From the NCBI RefSeq assembly GCF_000346465.2, contig NC_034009.1:32467251-32531250 (forward strand): 64,000 nucleotides of DNA. Reading direction: 5' to 3'. The position numbers and the translations under genes are program-made. Below, piece by piece: positions 24,988 through 36,689 of the stretch. Within the stretch, counting starts at the first letter, position 1, and every line of letters starts with the position of its first letter. This stretch comes from Prunus persica (lineage: Eukaryota; Streptophyta; Magnoliopsida; Rosales; Rosaceae). The notes beneath the pieces are model-generated. The model did no database searches and was not told where the DNA came from. It saw nothing but the letters and a program-made list of their open reading frames with translations.

Positions 24988-25063
24988 GGTAATGTTAGAC
25001 TTACCACTTTTATTAGAGAAGTAATACATAATGTGGTATAAAAATATGATAAGTCTAGCATTT
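24988..25063. mobile_element. MITE, family 1, copy b (internally deleted)
   Basis: This 76-bp element has the family 1 ends (GGTAATGTTAGACTTACCAC on the left, ATAAGTCTAGCATT inverted on the right) and almost no interior. It follows a (TTA)n run and looks like an internal deletion derivative. Confidence 0.65.
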
Positions 25064-25683
25064 TGTTATGCATTTTCTCCTCAACACAATCACATTTTCC
25101 TTGGCCCATAAAAAAAGAGAAAAATCACATTTTCAATTGAGTTGAGTTGAGACGTCCATCATCCATGTAAGCGAATATCAAATATATTCTTATTTATGCA
25201 ATCCAGATCCAAGTCACAACCTTATTAACTTGAGCATCATGGCCTGAAATTAATACGGTTGAACTGCCTGCAACCATATATACTAATCCAAATCATTTAT
25301 ATACAAACAAATCAATATGAAATTTATAGTTTGGATCACATGCATAATAATAAATTACCATCTTCTTCTTTTTTTGCCTTAAATTATTGACAGATCAAAT
25401 ATCTATTTTCCTATCCAATTTTATTTCGACAGGAAATCTTAAGTAAGTTTGTGAAATTAAAGTATGAAGTTTGCTTATTATTTGAAAGATCTCTGAAGAT
25501 ATTATATTGAGAAACTATGTTGATATGAGCTGGCTCAAGAGTGACATTTATGGATCTCATATCAGTTAGCAAAACTGAATCTTTATTTATATAAGCTTGG
25601 CATTACTTTTAACTAAAGATATACATGTTCATTATCATACGTGCTCTTCGTAATATTCATAACAATTTTTAAACATAAAAATT

Positions 25684-25993
25684 AGATCCCGTTTGATAAC
25701 TATTTCAATTTTAGTTTTTATTTTTTATTTTTTGTGCTATAGTACAAAGGAAAAAGAGGAAGAATGAGAGTGGAGAGATGGAATTGAGAGGAAATATGAG
25801 AGGAGTAGATGAGAGGGATAAGTAACAAAAGTGAAAACAAAAACTAAAAGTTAAAATCTATTTCAAATTGTTTTTATTTTCAAGTTGTTGTTTTTACTTT
25901 TGTTACTTTTTCCTCTTATCTTCCTATCTCATTCTCACTCTCATTTTTCTTTATACTCTAACACAAAAAAAAAAAAAGTTCTCAAACGAGTCC
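25684..25993. mobile_element. Foldback MITE
   Basis: The ends GATCCCGTTTGATAACT and TTCTCAAACGAGTCC are inverted. The halves are extensively self-complementary: AAGAGGAAGAATGAGAGTGG pairs with the TCTCATTCTCACTCTC region, and AAAAGTGAAAACAAAAAC with GTTTTTACTTTTG. The element should form a long hairpin. It is non-coding. Confidence 0.7.
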
Positions 25994-26309
25994 TTAATAA
26001 CTCGTTTTATATTTTGAAAAGTAATTACAATAGGTGAATAGGACAAGTATCTGTATTTCTTTTTCTTTTATCTTTTTGGTTCAATGTGTGATGATATTCA
26101 AATTTCCAGCTGCTCCATTAATGAAAAGAAAACAAAAACAAAGGAAACTTTCTTTCGTTTCGATTATAGAGGTCATATGTGTGTGTGTGGTTGCCACTTT
26201 TTTTGCTTTATGTCACTCAACTACATCTTCTTGCCCAGATAAACAAAGGAACAAAAAATGACCTAGCTGGTCTCAAGTTCTCAACTCAATTGGATGTTAG
26301 CCTTAAAGT

Positions 26310-26650
26310 CAGTTTGGTATTGCTGTATTGTGAAAATAATTGTTGTCAGATTTGATGTGAGAGAAAGCTGTTTGGCGTTTGGTAAAATTTTTGTTAAAAG
26401 TGTTGTTGGTACTGATTCCTGCACAATTAGAAAATGATTCCTGCATAATCATCAAACCTAGCGCCTCTTCAAAACTGATTCATACATAATCAGAAAATGA
26501 AAGCACCTCATTAGCTGATTTCACTTATAGTTTTCTCTCATAATAATTTTTAACAATAAATGATTTTTTCATAGTTTATCAAATAGGCTAGGCTTTCCAA
26601 ACAATTTTAAAAATCACTTATCATCCCAAATAAGCAATGTCAAATGGGCA
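26310..26650. mobile_element. MITE with AGTTTGGTATTGCT termini
   Basis: The left end AGTTTGGTATTGCTGTATTG is mirrored by the right end AAGCAATGTCAAATGGGC. The interior contains tandem CTGATTCCTGCATAATCAG-like repeats (26417-26500). It is non-coding and was probably mobilised in trans by a hAT or PIF element. Confidence 0.6.
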
Positions 26651-26685
26651 CTTCATTACAAAAATCTGACCAAGACAGTAAGAAC

Positions 26686-26790
26686 TAGTTTTTTTTAGTT
26701 GACCGAGTTAACATATTTGGACTACTTTTATAAAGGGTAATAAAAAAAATTTCAAATAACTAAAAATGTCTTCTAAGATAGTTTGATAAA
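26686..26790. repeat. Dispersed repeat R1, copy 1
   Basis: About 100 bp, beginning ACTAGTTTTTTTTA and containing CGAGTTAACATATTTGGACT and CAAATAACTAAAAATGTCTT, recurs at 31672-31785 with few differences. Confidence 0.8.
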
Positions 26791-27224
26791 TTCAAGTGCT
26801 AATGAGTTATAAAAACATTTATATTTTAATAAAAATTTATATGTGCTTCTAATAAAATAACTTTAAAAAACAAATATTCATATATAACTAGAAGTGCTTT
26901 CTACATAAGCATTCTATAGCAGGCTCTAGTGATTGATTAAGGATTATACGAACTTATTAGTCGTGGGAGTGAAGAGTTTAGGATTCTACTTAAGAAAGGA
27001 AGAGAGTCAAAATTCAATGAAGAAGGGGTTTACGATATTATGCTGGTTGTGGAACACAACTTTATGAGTTAACTTTCAAATTTGACTATGGATGCAGCTG
27101 GCTGCATCTTGACCTTGACCTTGACCCATATATATAATGGGAGGAAAACTGAACAAACTACACAACACCAAGAAGTAGCCAAGAATTTTACTATAGTATA
27201 GAAATACTAATACTAAACTACACA

Positions 27225-27597
27225 CAGGGACTGACCCAACCACAGGCTAACCTGGGCTATGGTCCAGGTGGCTTTTATTATTTTTCAGCCCAAAGTCACA
27301 TGTAGCGTACCCTACAACCTACCCCAATTCATGCATAGCCCTTCAACATGTTCAATTTTCTTGGTGGGTCATATGTTATTGGTAGAATGTTAGCAAACAA
27401 TTATTTTATTGGTGGAATCTTACAATTTTCTTTCCTCAATTTATTATTACTGAAATTTGGGGATTTTTAAGGTTCAAGAAGTATAAATTAGGGATTTTCA
27501 ATTTAGTGTTATGAATTATCAATTACGGATTTGCAATTAGGTTTTGTAAGTAAGGTAAATTTAGCTCACCCCATTTTGAAATTCTGGATCCGTCCCT
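27225..27597. mobile_element. hAT-like non-autonomous element
   Basis: The termini CAGGGACTGACCCAACC and CTGGATCCGTCCCT are inverted; plant hAT elements often start with CAGGG(A/G)CGGATCCA. The element is 373 bp and non-coding. No clear 8-bp target duplication is visible, so the exact ends are uncertain. Confidence 0.55.
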
Positions 27598-27746
27598 AAT
27601 TTTAACTGCAGCCTCTCCGAAGCCACTGGGCCTTGTTCCGAATCCACCATCATCACCAACCTCGCCATGTAAACCTCCAGCCAATTTTGGAGCACAAGAC
27701 CCTGGATTGAAATCATTATGTGCTTTCAATTTTTGGTTTTTGAATT

Positions 27747-27993
27747 GAGTAATGCTACACTTACCACATTTTTATCCCATATTTCTATACCACATGATGT
27801 GGCATGTCTATATTATATGTCACATCAATTAAATCAATGAAGTGTATTTTAATTAAAACAATTAGAAAAACAAATACTTGAATAAATCATAAAAGAAAAT
27901 AAAATATTAAATAATTTTAATTGATGTGATTGTCCATCTCAGCTACCACATAAGATGGTATAGGGATGTAGTATACATGTGGTAAGAGTAGCA
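27747..27993. mobile_element. MITE, family 1, copy c
   Basis: This is the best preserved family 1 copy. The left terminus is AGTAATGCTACACTTACCACA and the right terminus is TGTGGTAAGAGTAGCA, inverted. The interior is like that of the 21855-22117 copy. It lies about 570 bp upstream of HD gene copy A and is absent from the corresponding flank of copy B. Confidence 0.8.
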
Positions 27994-28169
27994 GAGAGAG
28001 AGGTTGGTGATGAGGGTGAATTCGGAACAGGGATGGTGGTGACTTTGGGGAGGAATGACATCTTGATATATCAGGAGCCAAACATTGTCCGGTTTAGGTT
28101 AGTTTTTTTTAAACCCTGGCTCAAAACGATGCTGTTTTGATGCCAAGTCATGAAATTTTTTTTGAAACC

Positions 28170-28203
28170 GCCTGGACCAAAACGACCGTCGTTTTGGCCA
28201 GGC
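28170..28203. repeat. Near-perfect 34-bp palindrome
   Basis: GCCTGG-A-CCAAAACGAC-C-GTCGTTTTGG-CCAGGC is two 16-base complementary arms with single-base interruptions. It lies about 360 bp upstream of the HD gene copy A start codon and outside the duplicated segment. Confidence 0.9.
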
Positions 28204-28423
28204 AGTTTGAAAAAGAAAATAGCCCAGCTCAACCGCGCAGCAGGCTCTATGGCATTTCGTCGTGCACCTTGCGTGCATCTTGGGGTCATCTTGCAGCTAG
28301 TCATGCGGTCTACTCAGACCTCCACTCGCTGTCCACAGCCATATTTCCGGCCATTTCATGGGATCGTGCGACCCCTCTTGTCCCTTAATCCGTCCGCCAC
28401 TGATCCTAATGGCAATGACGCGC

Positions 28424-31400
28424 AGAGCAAGCCCTTTACTAGAAAAAAAAGGCTGCAAGTCTTCCAGTCAAATCTTCCACTCCAATCCAAATACCAAGTA
28501 AAGATTAGTGTCTGCTCTCTAGAGAGAGAGAAGAAATTAAAGCAGGGAAGGGAAGGGAAGAGAACGATGGGGTCAGTGAGATCATGGGAAGAGACGGTGA
28601 GAAAGGCAGAGAAGCTGGTGGAGGAAGCCATGAAAGACAATGATGCATCCCACGACGCAGCTCACGTCTGGAGGGTCAGAGACCTCGCTCTCTCTCTTGC
28701 CCTTGAAGAACAAGGCCTCTCCCTCCTCTCCTCCAATTCCAACACCATGCAAATTGTTCGAACTATTCATTCCTTTATTTATTATCTTCTTGATATCTTG
28801 TCTAAATGAGTTTTGGAACTTAAGGACTTTTATAACGTTTCTTAATCGGTAATTTTCTTTTTCGGCAGGTCGAACTTGCTGCACTTCTCCATGATATAGG
28901 TCAGTGTTAAGATCATAACTTTGAAGCTTGTTTTTGTGTGCTTCAATTAAATGGATTACATATGGGTGGATAATGGATATGGAGTTTTTTGGGGGAAGAT
29001 TCATACTGCAAAACATGCGCCCATTCCTAAATCTTTACTTTTGACTTCTCTTTGGCTACATGTAACCACATGCCTTCTTGCTTATGTGAGCTGTACTAAT
29101 CAACTCAACTCATAATAATGGTATGCATATATCTACACAAACAACCATTTCTGCAAAATTCTGTTCTCCATGGTTTTCATTTTATGCTTCTCCTTTCATG
29201 TTTTCAGCCTTGCTTTTATTTTCCTGTTCTCATCCTATATAACCTACTGACCATATTAGTCCTTGGTTGCTCATTGCAGGTGATTATAAGTATTTGAGGT
29301 TTGTATTTTTCTCATTCTTTCTTTTCTTTTACCTTTTTATATTTCCTTTTTCTCTTTTCTATTTTCTTTTCTGGTTCTTGCATCTATTCATCCTTATGGC
29401 TAATGTTGGAATGTAGAGATCCCTCAGAGGAAAAAATTGTCGAAAACTTTCTTGACGAGGAGGGCATAGAAGAGAGTACCAAAATGAAGATTTTAAAGAT
29501 CATTAAGGGAATGGGTAAGTTGTAAGTTGGTTGCTGCTCCTTCTCAACTTTGTTTCTTCCCTATTCCGCTCTGCTGATATAATCTTGATTGCATTTGTTT
29601 GAGTTTAATGGTATAATCTACTTATCAGCATTTTGTACTGCATCAATGTCCACGCCATGTCTCTTTCCCATATAGGAAACTGTTGTGTGTGTAAACACAT
29701 GTACTAAAATATGCATCCCCTGTTTTCGCCATGTAATGTTTTATACCACTTAATAATCATATGCAATTTTGTAATTTCATTGTATTTTTTTTATTTGTTC
29801 AATTCTGATCTTTCTGCCAGCTCCTTTGTTCATTCATTTGGTTCTCTACCTGTACTTCTACTTTCCAGGTTTCAAAGATGAGCTTGCAGGGTCTGCAAAT
29901 AATGATCTTCCTCCAGAATTTGGGGTTGTACAAGATGCTGACCGTCTCGATGCAATTGGTGCTATTGGTAATTTGTGTACTTGCTAATCAAATGCTTGGT
30001 TCTAAAACCATTGGATTTTGTCTACCTACTTTGTCTATGTAAAATTAAAATTGGGATTACTGCTGGAAAAGTAACAGTTGTGCATAGCTGTTTGCTCTAT
30101 GCCCCGACGATCTTTGGTGTCTTCTTAATTGCCAATAATGAAAGACAGAAAAGTTTCATGTCTTTCCACCCTCTCTCTCTCTCTCTCTCTCTGTTTGTTT
30201 GTTTGTTTTTGTTTTTCTGGCTATGACCTTTCGCTTTGATTTGGTCCATATATTTCTTTCCTTGCCTTATTCCATTCCCCTTTTTTGTTTGAGGTATCTC
30301 CATTGTGAAGTTTGTTAAAAAATGCTTTAGACGATAGAACAAATTATGCCATTTCACGCTGGTGCACAATCCTAAGTAGTCTTTGGTACAGGAATTGCTC
30401 GTTGCTTTACTTTTGGTGGAAGTAGAAACAGAGTGCTACATGATCCTAACATTCAGCCACGATCTGATTTATCCAAGGAAAAGTACATGAAAAAAGATGA
30501 GCAGACTACTGTGAATCACTTTCACGAGAAGCTTCTTAAGCTAAAGTCATTGATGAAAACAAAGGTAAATTTGTTGAAACAGAAGCATGATATTACACAT
30601 TCCTCACATGGAATTTTCCTCATTTGCATCCATGCATCTTCGTGTCTCATCTGTGCTTGTGCTAAAGTGCATACATATATATATATATATGTATCATTTA
30701 TACAATGAGAATAGCTGGGTGGTAAATCCATCTTTTGAATAACGAGAAAAATTTAAAGAATTATCAATTTGTGCTATGGAGTTTGGACATTGATTTCAGG
30801 CTGGGCAAAAGAGAGCTGAGAGAAGGCACAAGTTCATGGAGGAGTTTCTTGTGGAGTTCTATGAAGAGTGGGATGGGAGAGCTTGAATGAGGTGAGTCTA
30901 CTTAATTTGATTTATCTCAGATAAGTCAGATGTAACTCTGTCGTACTCCAAAATAAGGAAACAGAATTATAGCATACATGATGCTAACGATGTTGAATTT
31001 TCTGATTATGTTTGAACTTATTGATTTTGCTCCTGGAGCCGGCTTCAAGATGCGGGATATAATATTCAAAACCTGTTGCTTGAATTTATGCAACTGTGTT
31101 ACAAAATATATTTATAGTACGAGTTTTTTCTTTGAGGGCTGTGCTAAGTAGATGAACACCAACCAAGGGAGTGGAAAAAAATTCAAAACATTACAGTTCT
31201 CTTGTTGATTGTTTGACGAAGATTTGATGAGTGTAGTAGGAACCGTTACTAGGAATAAGTAATCAATTCGATGAGAACCAGCTCTTCTTCAAGGATTCTT
31301 TTCTTCAACGAGTCTATTGGATCAATACATCCTAATGGTATCCACGGATTATGAGACGGTGTATAATACCCGATTTCTGTTGCTCACGGTCACCACATCT

Positions 31401-31671
31401 TATTCACCCAATGGTACATCATTGGACAAACAGAATTTGGTAAACAAAGTTGGTGAGTTTAGAAGTAGTCTTTCTTGTATTGTCATGATGTGAGTTAACT
31501 TTAAGGTGAGGGTCGAGTACGGACCGAGGTATCCTGGAAGAGGAAGCAAAAATATGCACCAACCTCAAACAGAGAAAAAAGCCTCACGTTCGCGGAGGGA
31601 GTTCAAAGTTTCAAACCCAACCGCAGGCTGCAGTGAAAAGAGTGTTGGTCATGAGTTGGTCGCCAAACTAA
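28424..31671. repeat. Segmental duplication, copy A
   Basis: This is the whole HD-domain gene with about 140 bp upstream and 780 bp downstream. It aligns almost colinearly with 45034-48215, introns included, with scattered substitutions and small indels. Homology starts at GCAGAGCAAGCCC and ends at GGTCGCCAAACT, where repeat R1 abuts. Confidence 0.95.
28567..30886 (+). CDS. HD-domain metal-dependent phosphohydrolase, copy A
   Basis: Seven exons, 28567-28755, 28869-28899, 29280-29298, 29417-29514, 29869-29967, 30392-30564 and 30800-30886, join in phase to give 231 aa starting MGSVRSWEET. Exon 3 is only 19 nt. The protein is an HD-superfamily enzyme of the bacterial YedJ-like type. The motif HDAAHVWRV holds His29 and His33, His71-Asp72 lies in LLHDIGDYKY, and Asp135 lies in QDADRLDAIGAIG; together these form the expected metal site. 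The family hydrolyses phosphate esters, probably of nucleotides, but the substrate here is unknown. No signal or membrane segment is seen, so it is probably soluble. The exon 1 donor (ATT|GTTCGA) is non-consensus but is required by the conserved MQI-VELAALLHD junction. Confidence 0.88.
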
Positions 31672-31785
31672 GCACTAGTTTTTTTTAAGTCCGAGTTAAC
31701 ATATTTGGACTACTTTTATGAAGGCTAATAAAAACAATTTCAAATAACTAAAAATGTCTTCTGACATCGTTTATATTAGGTAAAT
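31672..31785. repeat. Dispersed repeat R1, copy 2
   Basis: This matches 26686-26790 (CGAGTTAACATATTTGGACT core). It begins exactly where homology between the two HD-gene segments stops, so it marks the right breakpoint of copy A. Confidence 0.8.
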
Positions 31786-31799
31786 TGAAAATACATAAG

Positions 31800-33060
31800 A
31801 TATCTATTCATTTTTGTAGAAATGTCATCTAAACTTATTTATCAGTTTCAATTTGTCACTTTAAAGAAAAATTTAGGAGAAATGTCATCTTAATTTTTCA
31901 GAATCCATGATTTGTCATCTGACTTTAACACCATCCATTTTCAAGGGTATCATAGTCTTTCCATTTTCAAGAAAAGAAATAAAGAAAAAATAGACCTCTC
32001 TCTCTCTTTCTCCCCCACCCCAACTCCACCGGCCCCAAAAACACATCGCATTGGACTCCCTCTCCTCCTCTTCTCTCCTCTCTCTCTCTCTCTCTCTCAG
32101 CATGGAAATATGAAAAATACTAAAAAGAAAAAAGAAAAAAAGAAAAAAAAGGTGGACTCTGTTTGGGTAGGTTGAGGGAATTTGTGTGTGGAGGGTAGGT
32201 GTTTCATGGTAGATGGAGGAAGGCGTTATGAAGAGGGAATGCGTTATGAAGAGGGAAGGGGGAATGAATTTCAAGGTGGGTGGGGTTGGTTGGAGCCGCT
32301 GGTGGCGCACAGGGGATGAGGGAACGTGAGATTTTTTTTTTCCTTTCAATTTTAATTGTTTAAAAGATATCACAAAAAAATTAAGAATGTTTTTTTCATT
32401 TTTAAAATATCCTTAAAAATGGAAAGACTAAAATGCCCTTAAAAATGAATGGAAAATTGAATGGTGTTAAAATGGGATGAAATCATGGATTTTGACAAAT
32501 TAAGGTGATATGTCTCTCAAATTTTTCTTTAAAGTGATAAATTAAAACTGAGGTATAAGTTCAAGAGACATTTCTACAAAGGGTAAATTATTCAAATGGT
32601 CCTCAAATTTATACCCGATTTACATTTTGGTCATTCAATTAAATTATTTGTTCAAATGGTCCATCAACTCTATATTAATCGCTCCATTGATCCTCCTGTT
32701 ACATTATGTTAATGTTACTGTCAAATGTAAGGGTAAAACCGTCCATAGCCGTCCTATGTTCTCCAAATAAGTGATAAAACAGTGATACATAGGTGATAAA
32801 GTGGTGATACATAGATGATAAAGTGGTGATGCATAGGTGATACATAGGTCAAAAGTCTTATTTGCCCCCACAAATGTAGCATGTGCTGCTCACATGACTA
32901 AATTTAACAGAAAATGTAACGATAGGACCAAAGCACCAATTAATAAAGAGTTGGTGGACCATTTGAACGAATAATTTAGTTTAGGGACCAAAATGTAAAA
33001 CATGTACAAATTTGAGGACAATTTGAGTAATTTATCCTTTCTACAAAAATCACTTTTTGT
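31800..33060. mobile_element. Long-TIR foldback element (Mutator-like MITE), outer
   Basis: The inverted arms are about 130 bp or longer. TTTTTGTAGAAATGTCATCT at about 31813 and onward pairs with GAGACATTTCTACAAA ending 32580 and continuing at 33048. Inner arms share TTTGTCACTTTAAAGAAAAAT and ATCCATGATTTGTCA, inverted as TTTCTTTAAAGTGATAAA and AATCATGGATTTTGACA. The right arm is interrupted by the 32581-33037 element. The interior carries GA-rich and CT-rich sequence but no convincing gene. Confidence 0.7.
32581..33037. mobile_element. Mutator-like MITE, nested, with 10-bp target duplication
   Basis: The 457-bp element starts GGGTAAATTATTCAAATGG and ends CAAATTTGAGTAATTTATCC-like, giving terminal inverted repeats of about 30 bp with few mismatches. 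It is flanked by the perfect 10-bp direct repeat TTTCTACAAA (32571-32580 and 33038-33047). A 9-10 bp duplication is the hallmark of Mutator-type transposition. The interior has tandem GTGATACATAGGTGATAAA units (32770-32850). It is non-coding and inserted into the right arm of the outer element. Confidence 0.9.
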
Positions 33061-33112
33061 AATTCATGTATTGGACATTTAGCAATAAATAAAGGTAATG
33101 GAAATTTTATTT

Positions 33113-33237
33113 AAGGAGCTGATTTTCTCACTCCCTTTTACTTCACTTACACTTTTTTTTGCTTATTAAAAGCTTTGAATAAATATATTTTTTTTGTTCT
33201 TTCTCTTTTCTATTCTACCATTATCTTACATTAAGGT
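33113..33237. mobile_element. One-sided fragment of MITE family 2
   Basis: GATTTTCTCACTCCCTTTTACTTC and the following CTTACACTTTTTTTTGC...TTCTTTCTCTTTTCTATTCTA match one end of the 41131-41562 element. The other end is not visible here. Confidence 0.55.
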
Positions 33238-34749
33238 TTTAATAACTGAAATTAAGAAAAGTTAACAACAAAAAAACCAAAAAACAAAAAAATTGGAAAT
33301 TGATAGAAATGTAAGTATTTGTACACCAATTTTTTTATTTTTTATTTACCAAATATGTGAGTACCATTTATCTTTGTTGTAGTTAATAGATAATAAATTT
33401 TTTGGGCTAACATGTTTACAGGTAGAATGACAGGACCCGCCCCGGATTTCCCTTTGGAATCCGTGACGAACCTTGCTTCCCATCCGACATCTATCCGATG
33501 CCGAACCCACTTTACTAAAAAGCCATGTAACCTTAACTTAAACGAATAAACAAATCGATTTCTGCCGAAATTTCGGTAGAATCTCCCTTTGAAAAGTACA
33601 CTTTACCAAAAAATTTCCACTTGTTAAAAACAATATAAAATAACTTCCCAATGGGCAGCACACACAATACTAAGCATATAGTTTACAGGATAGGTCTCGG
33701 GCCTTAACTTCAACCCTACGTGGGCATTAACATAGCAATATGAGGATTTACGTTTACAACCCGGGGAACAATAAAAGTATAAAAAGATAAAGAAGAAGTT
33801 CTTATAGAGTGGACAGCTGCAATGCCTCAATATGGTGGTCTCGACCTCGGATATCTAGAATCTGGGGGAGCAAAACATAAAATGTGAGTGGACGAAAACA
33901 AAGTATTTAACATAATTTATATGCAACATTCATAACCCATCCGTTTTAGAAAATAATGCCAAGTACAAAAATCCTTTTTATGCATACATATAAACCAACC
34001 GATACTTGAAAATTATTCTATTAAATTTGTACCTTAGCATACCATAATGAAAACCATAATACTACCTAAATTTCTTGAAAAACATTGTCTACTCAAGCAT
34101 TTAATCCTTATTATAAAATTGTATACCAATCCACCCCAAATATTCCGTTATTACATAATATAATCAATATAATAAAAAATTCTGCTTTTCCAGCAACCAT
34201 ACCCTTTCTTAGACATATGCTGACAAACATATAAAATTTCAAGTATTTCAAAATAATCTAACTCAAATCCAAACTTATTTTCAAATGCTCATACCTGTGC
34301 AGAGTAGTCTCAATGCACATGCTCAGAAAACTCAACTTGGAAATAAGCCCACAAATGTACCCACACAAATACCCATATACATATATATATATATATATAC
34401 ACAGTCAAAATTTACACATCATCATTACGTACCAGGGAAAACAATTCAACTGGGAGATTGTTTGACTAGACCACAAGCAAGAATCCTCAATACTCATGTA
34501 GCTAGAGATGAGTCATTCAGCAGAGGACTGTAGCTCCTAAACACGCACAGTAGAATCCTTAATACGTGTGCGGCTGAAATAAGTCTTATGCGTGCAGACT
34601 GCCCGTCAAGGGCCTACTGCACACCCCGCCAAGGGTACCCAGGTTCTAACATATCCAAATATCCATCGTTTCCCAGTATCAATATCCAAGGGGAGGTACA
34701 TATAATGGCGTGTCATCACCAAAATCCGAAAATCTACTTTCATAAACTA

Positions 34750-34781
<32 letters not shown>

Positions 34782-36386
34782 ATACACTCTCCCTTATGAA
34801 ATCCACAAAAGTCATATTCATGAAAAAGTCAAATTCGTAAACTCATCCGAAAATCGTATAACCCAAAACATAATATTCAAAAAACAAAATTCATAACTTA
34901 ATGGGTATGACCAATTTCGAAAATTCCCATAAGACATTGATAAAATATCCAAAATCCATATAACCAAATTCCATGTTCAAATTTCATAAACAAACGCAAT
35001 ATCACCCAATTCATATACTTTAAAATAATAAAAATAATGATACCTGAAAAGCCCATATCATATTCCGATAAAATCATAATTCAAAACCCACAATCCATAT
35101 ACTTTACAACTAACAATAAGTTCTAGTAAACCCATAAGATACTATAAAGTCATAGTTAAAACATATATCAAATCCCATAATCCCAATAAACTAAGTTCTA
35201 AATCAAATCTCATTTATGCATGCAATTCTATATTGGAAAAATAATGCTCATTTAAAACAATGTCCACTCAAAACAAGTCCAACGTTGCTCAATCCTGATA
35301 GGGCTCTTCCTCTGGAGTACGTAAAGTGTGGGTACCTATTTGAGAGAATAAACAGACTTAATTAAAAAACTTACCAAACAACGAACTTTAACTCAGAACT
35401 CTAGTTCTCGGGTCTTGAAGTGTGCACAACCTTTAAGAAAGTTTATAGGGTCATTCTAGTACTTCTCTAAGGATGAGACAATCCTGGAAGACTCATGGTC
35501 AACTGAGCGGTCAAACTTCTCATACTGGACAATTGGGCCCCTGGGGCCCACGATCTCCGATTTCTAATCAAAAAGTTCATATAGGTCCAACAAAGTCTAC
35601 TAAACAAGTCCCGAAGGTTTGATCTCAATCGAGCGGTCATATCTAAGCCAATCGACGATCGGACGACGATCGTTTCGTCTAAACTTAGAATCATTGATTC
35701 GGAGTATCTGGGACTCCGATTTTCAATTTGCAAGTTCCTACACAATTCTAGAGGTACCGAGAACACCATATTTGAAATTAGAACCGATCAAACGTTTCGA
35801 ACCTATCGAACCCAAATATCACATAATAAGCACCATATCCATTCGATAGTCAAACAATAACCAAATTCAAATCCAAGCACATCGTCGTGCTTAGGACATC
35901 ATGAGGAACATTCAAGAACACAATAGGCTGCCGCCACCCTCTATCGATAGCATGTGGGTGTTTCGAGAAATTTTCACCTCACAATACCTATATCAAAACA
36001 TTCATACTAACAAGGGGAGCATTTTTTGTCTTGGACCCCTACCAAAAAGTTGCCGGAACTAGGTGAATCGAAGCCAAATCTGTGAGGGTTTTGGCCGAAA
36101 CTTCTCTGCTTCGCAACGGCAGCAAAAACCACTAATGGTGTCTCGCGACCTAGGAGAAAACAAGAGGGAGGAGATAGCTACTTGTTCCAAGTGGTGGCGC
36201 GACCTAAAGTGGCCGATGATGATGGAAGTTTATGCCGAAATTTCTTGTCAATCCAGTCTGAAATCCTTGAGGTTTTGAGTTGGAAAAATGGGTGGGTTTG
36301 ACAGAGAACGTCGATACGAAACTTTTGTAACCAATTTCGCCTGAAACGGACGCCGGATGATGATGAAACCTCCAGTCAAAGTTCTA

Positions 36387-36486
36387 NNNNNNNNNNNNNN
36401 NNNNNNNNNNNNNNNNNNNNNNNNNNNNNNNNNNNNNNNNNNNNNNNNNNNNNNNNNNNNNNNNNNNNNNNNNNNNNNNNNNNNNN
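36387..36486. other. Assembly gap (100 N)
   Basis: Exactly 100 undetermined bases, the conventional size for a gap of unknown length. The gap falls inside the LTR-like element, about 150 bp before a CA/GA microsatellite. Confidence 0.99.
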
Positions 36487-36624
36487 AACTGGAATTTTCA
36501 TTCTAAGATTCATGTCTCTCTGTGTGTTTTAACACACAGGCGTGACTGAGACCGAGTGTGTCAAAGTGTTAATAATAAACCCACGAGCGTCACAGATCCA
36601 CCGAGCGAGTCCCTCACTCACACC

Positions 36625-36687
<63 letters not shown>
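36625..36687. repeat. (CA)n(GA)n compound microsatellite
   Basis: A short CA run is followed by about 24 GA units inside the LTR-like element, shortly after the gap. Confidence 0.95.

Positions 36688-36689
<2 letters not shown>

Noticed and set aside
28582..29016. 144-codon minus-strand frame (also present at 45202-45636)
   Set aside because: It is antisense to exons 1-2 of the HD gene and repeated only because the gene is duplicated.
34285..34896. Open frames containing IYIYIYIY
   Set aside because: They are translations of AT dinucleotide repeats inside the non-coding LTR-like element.
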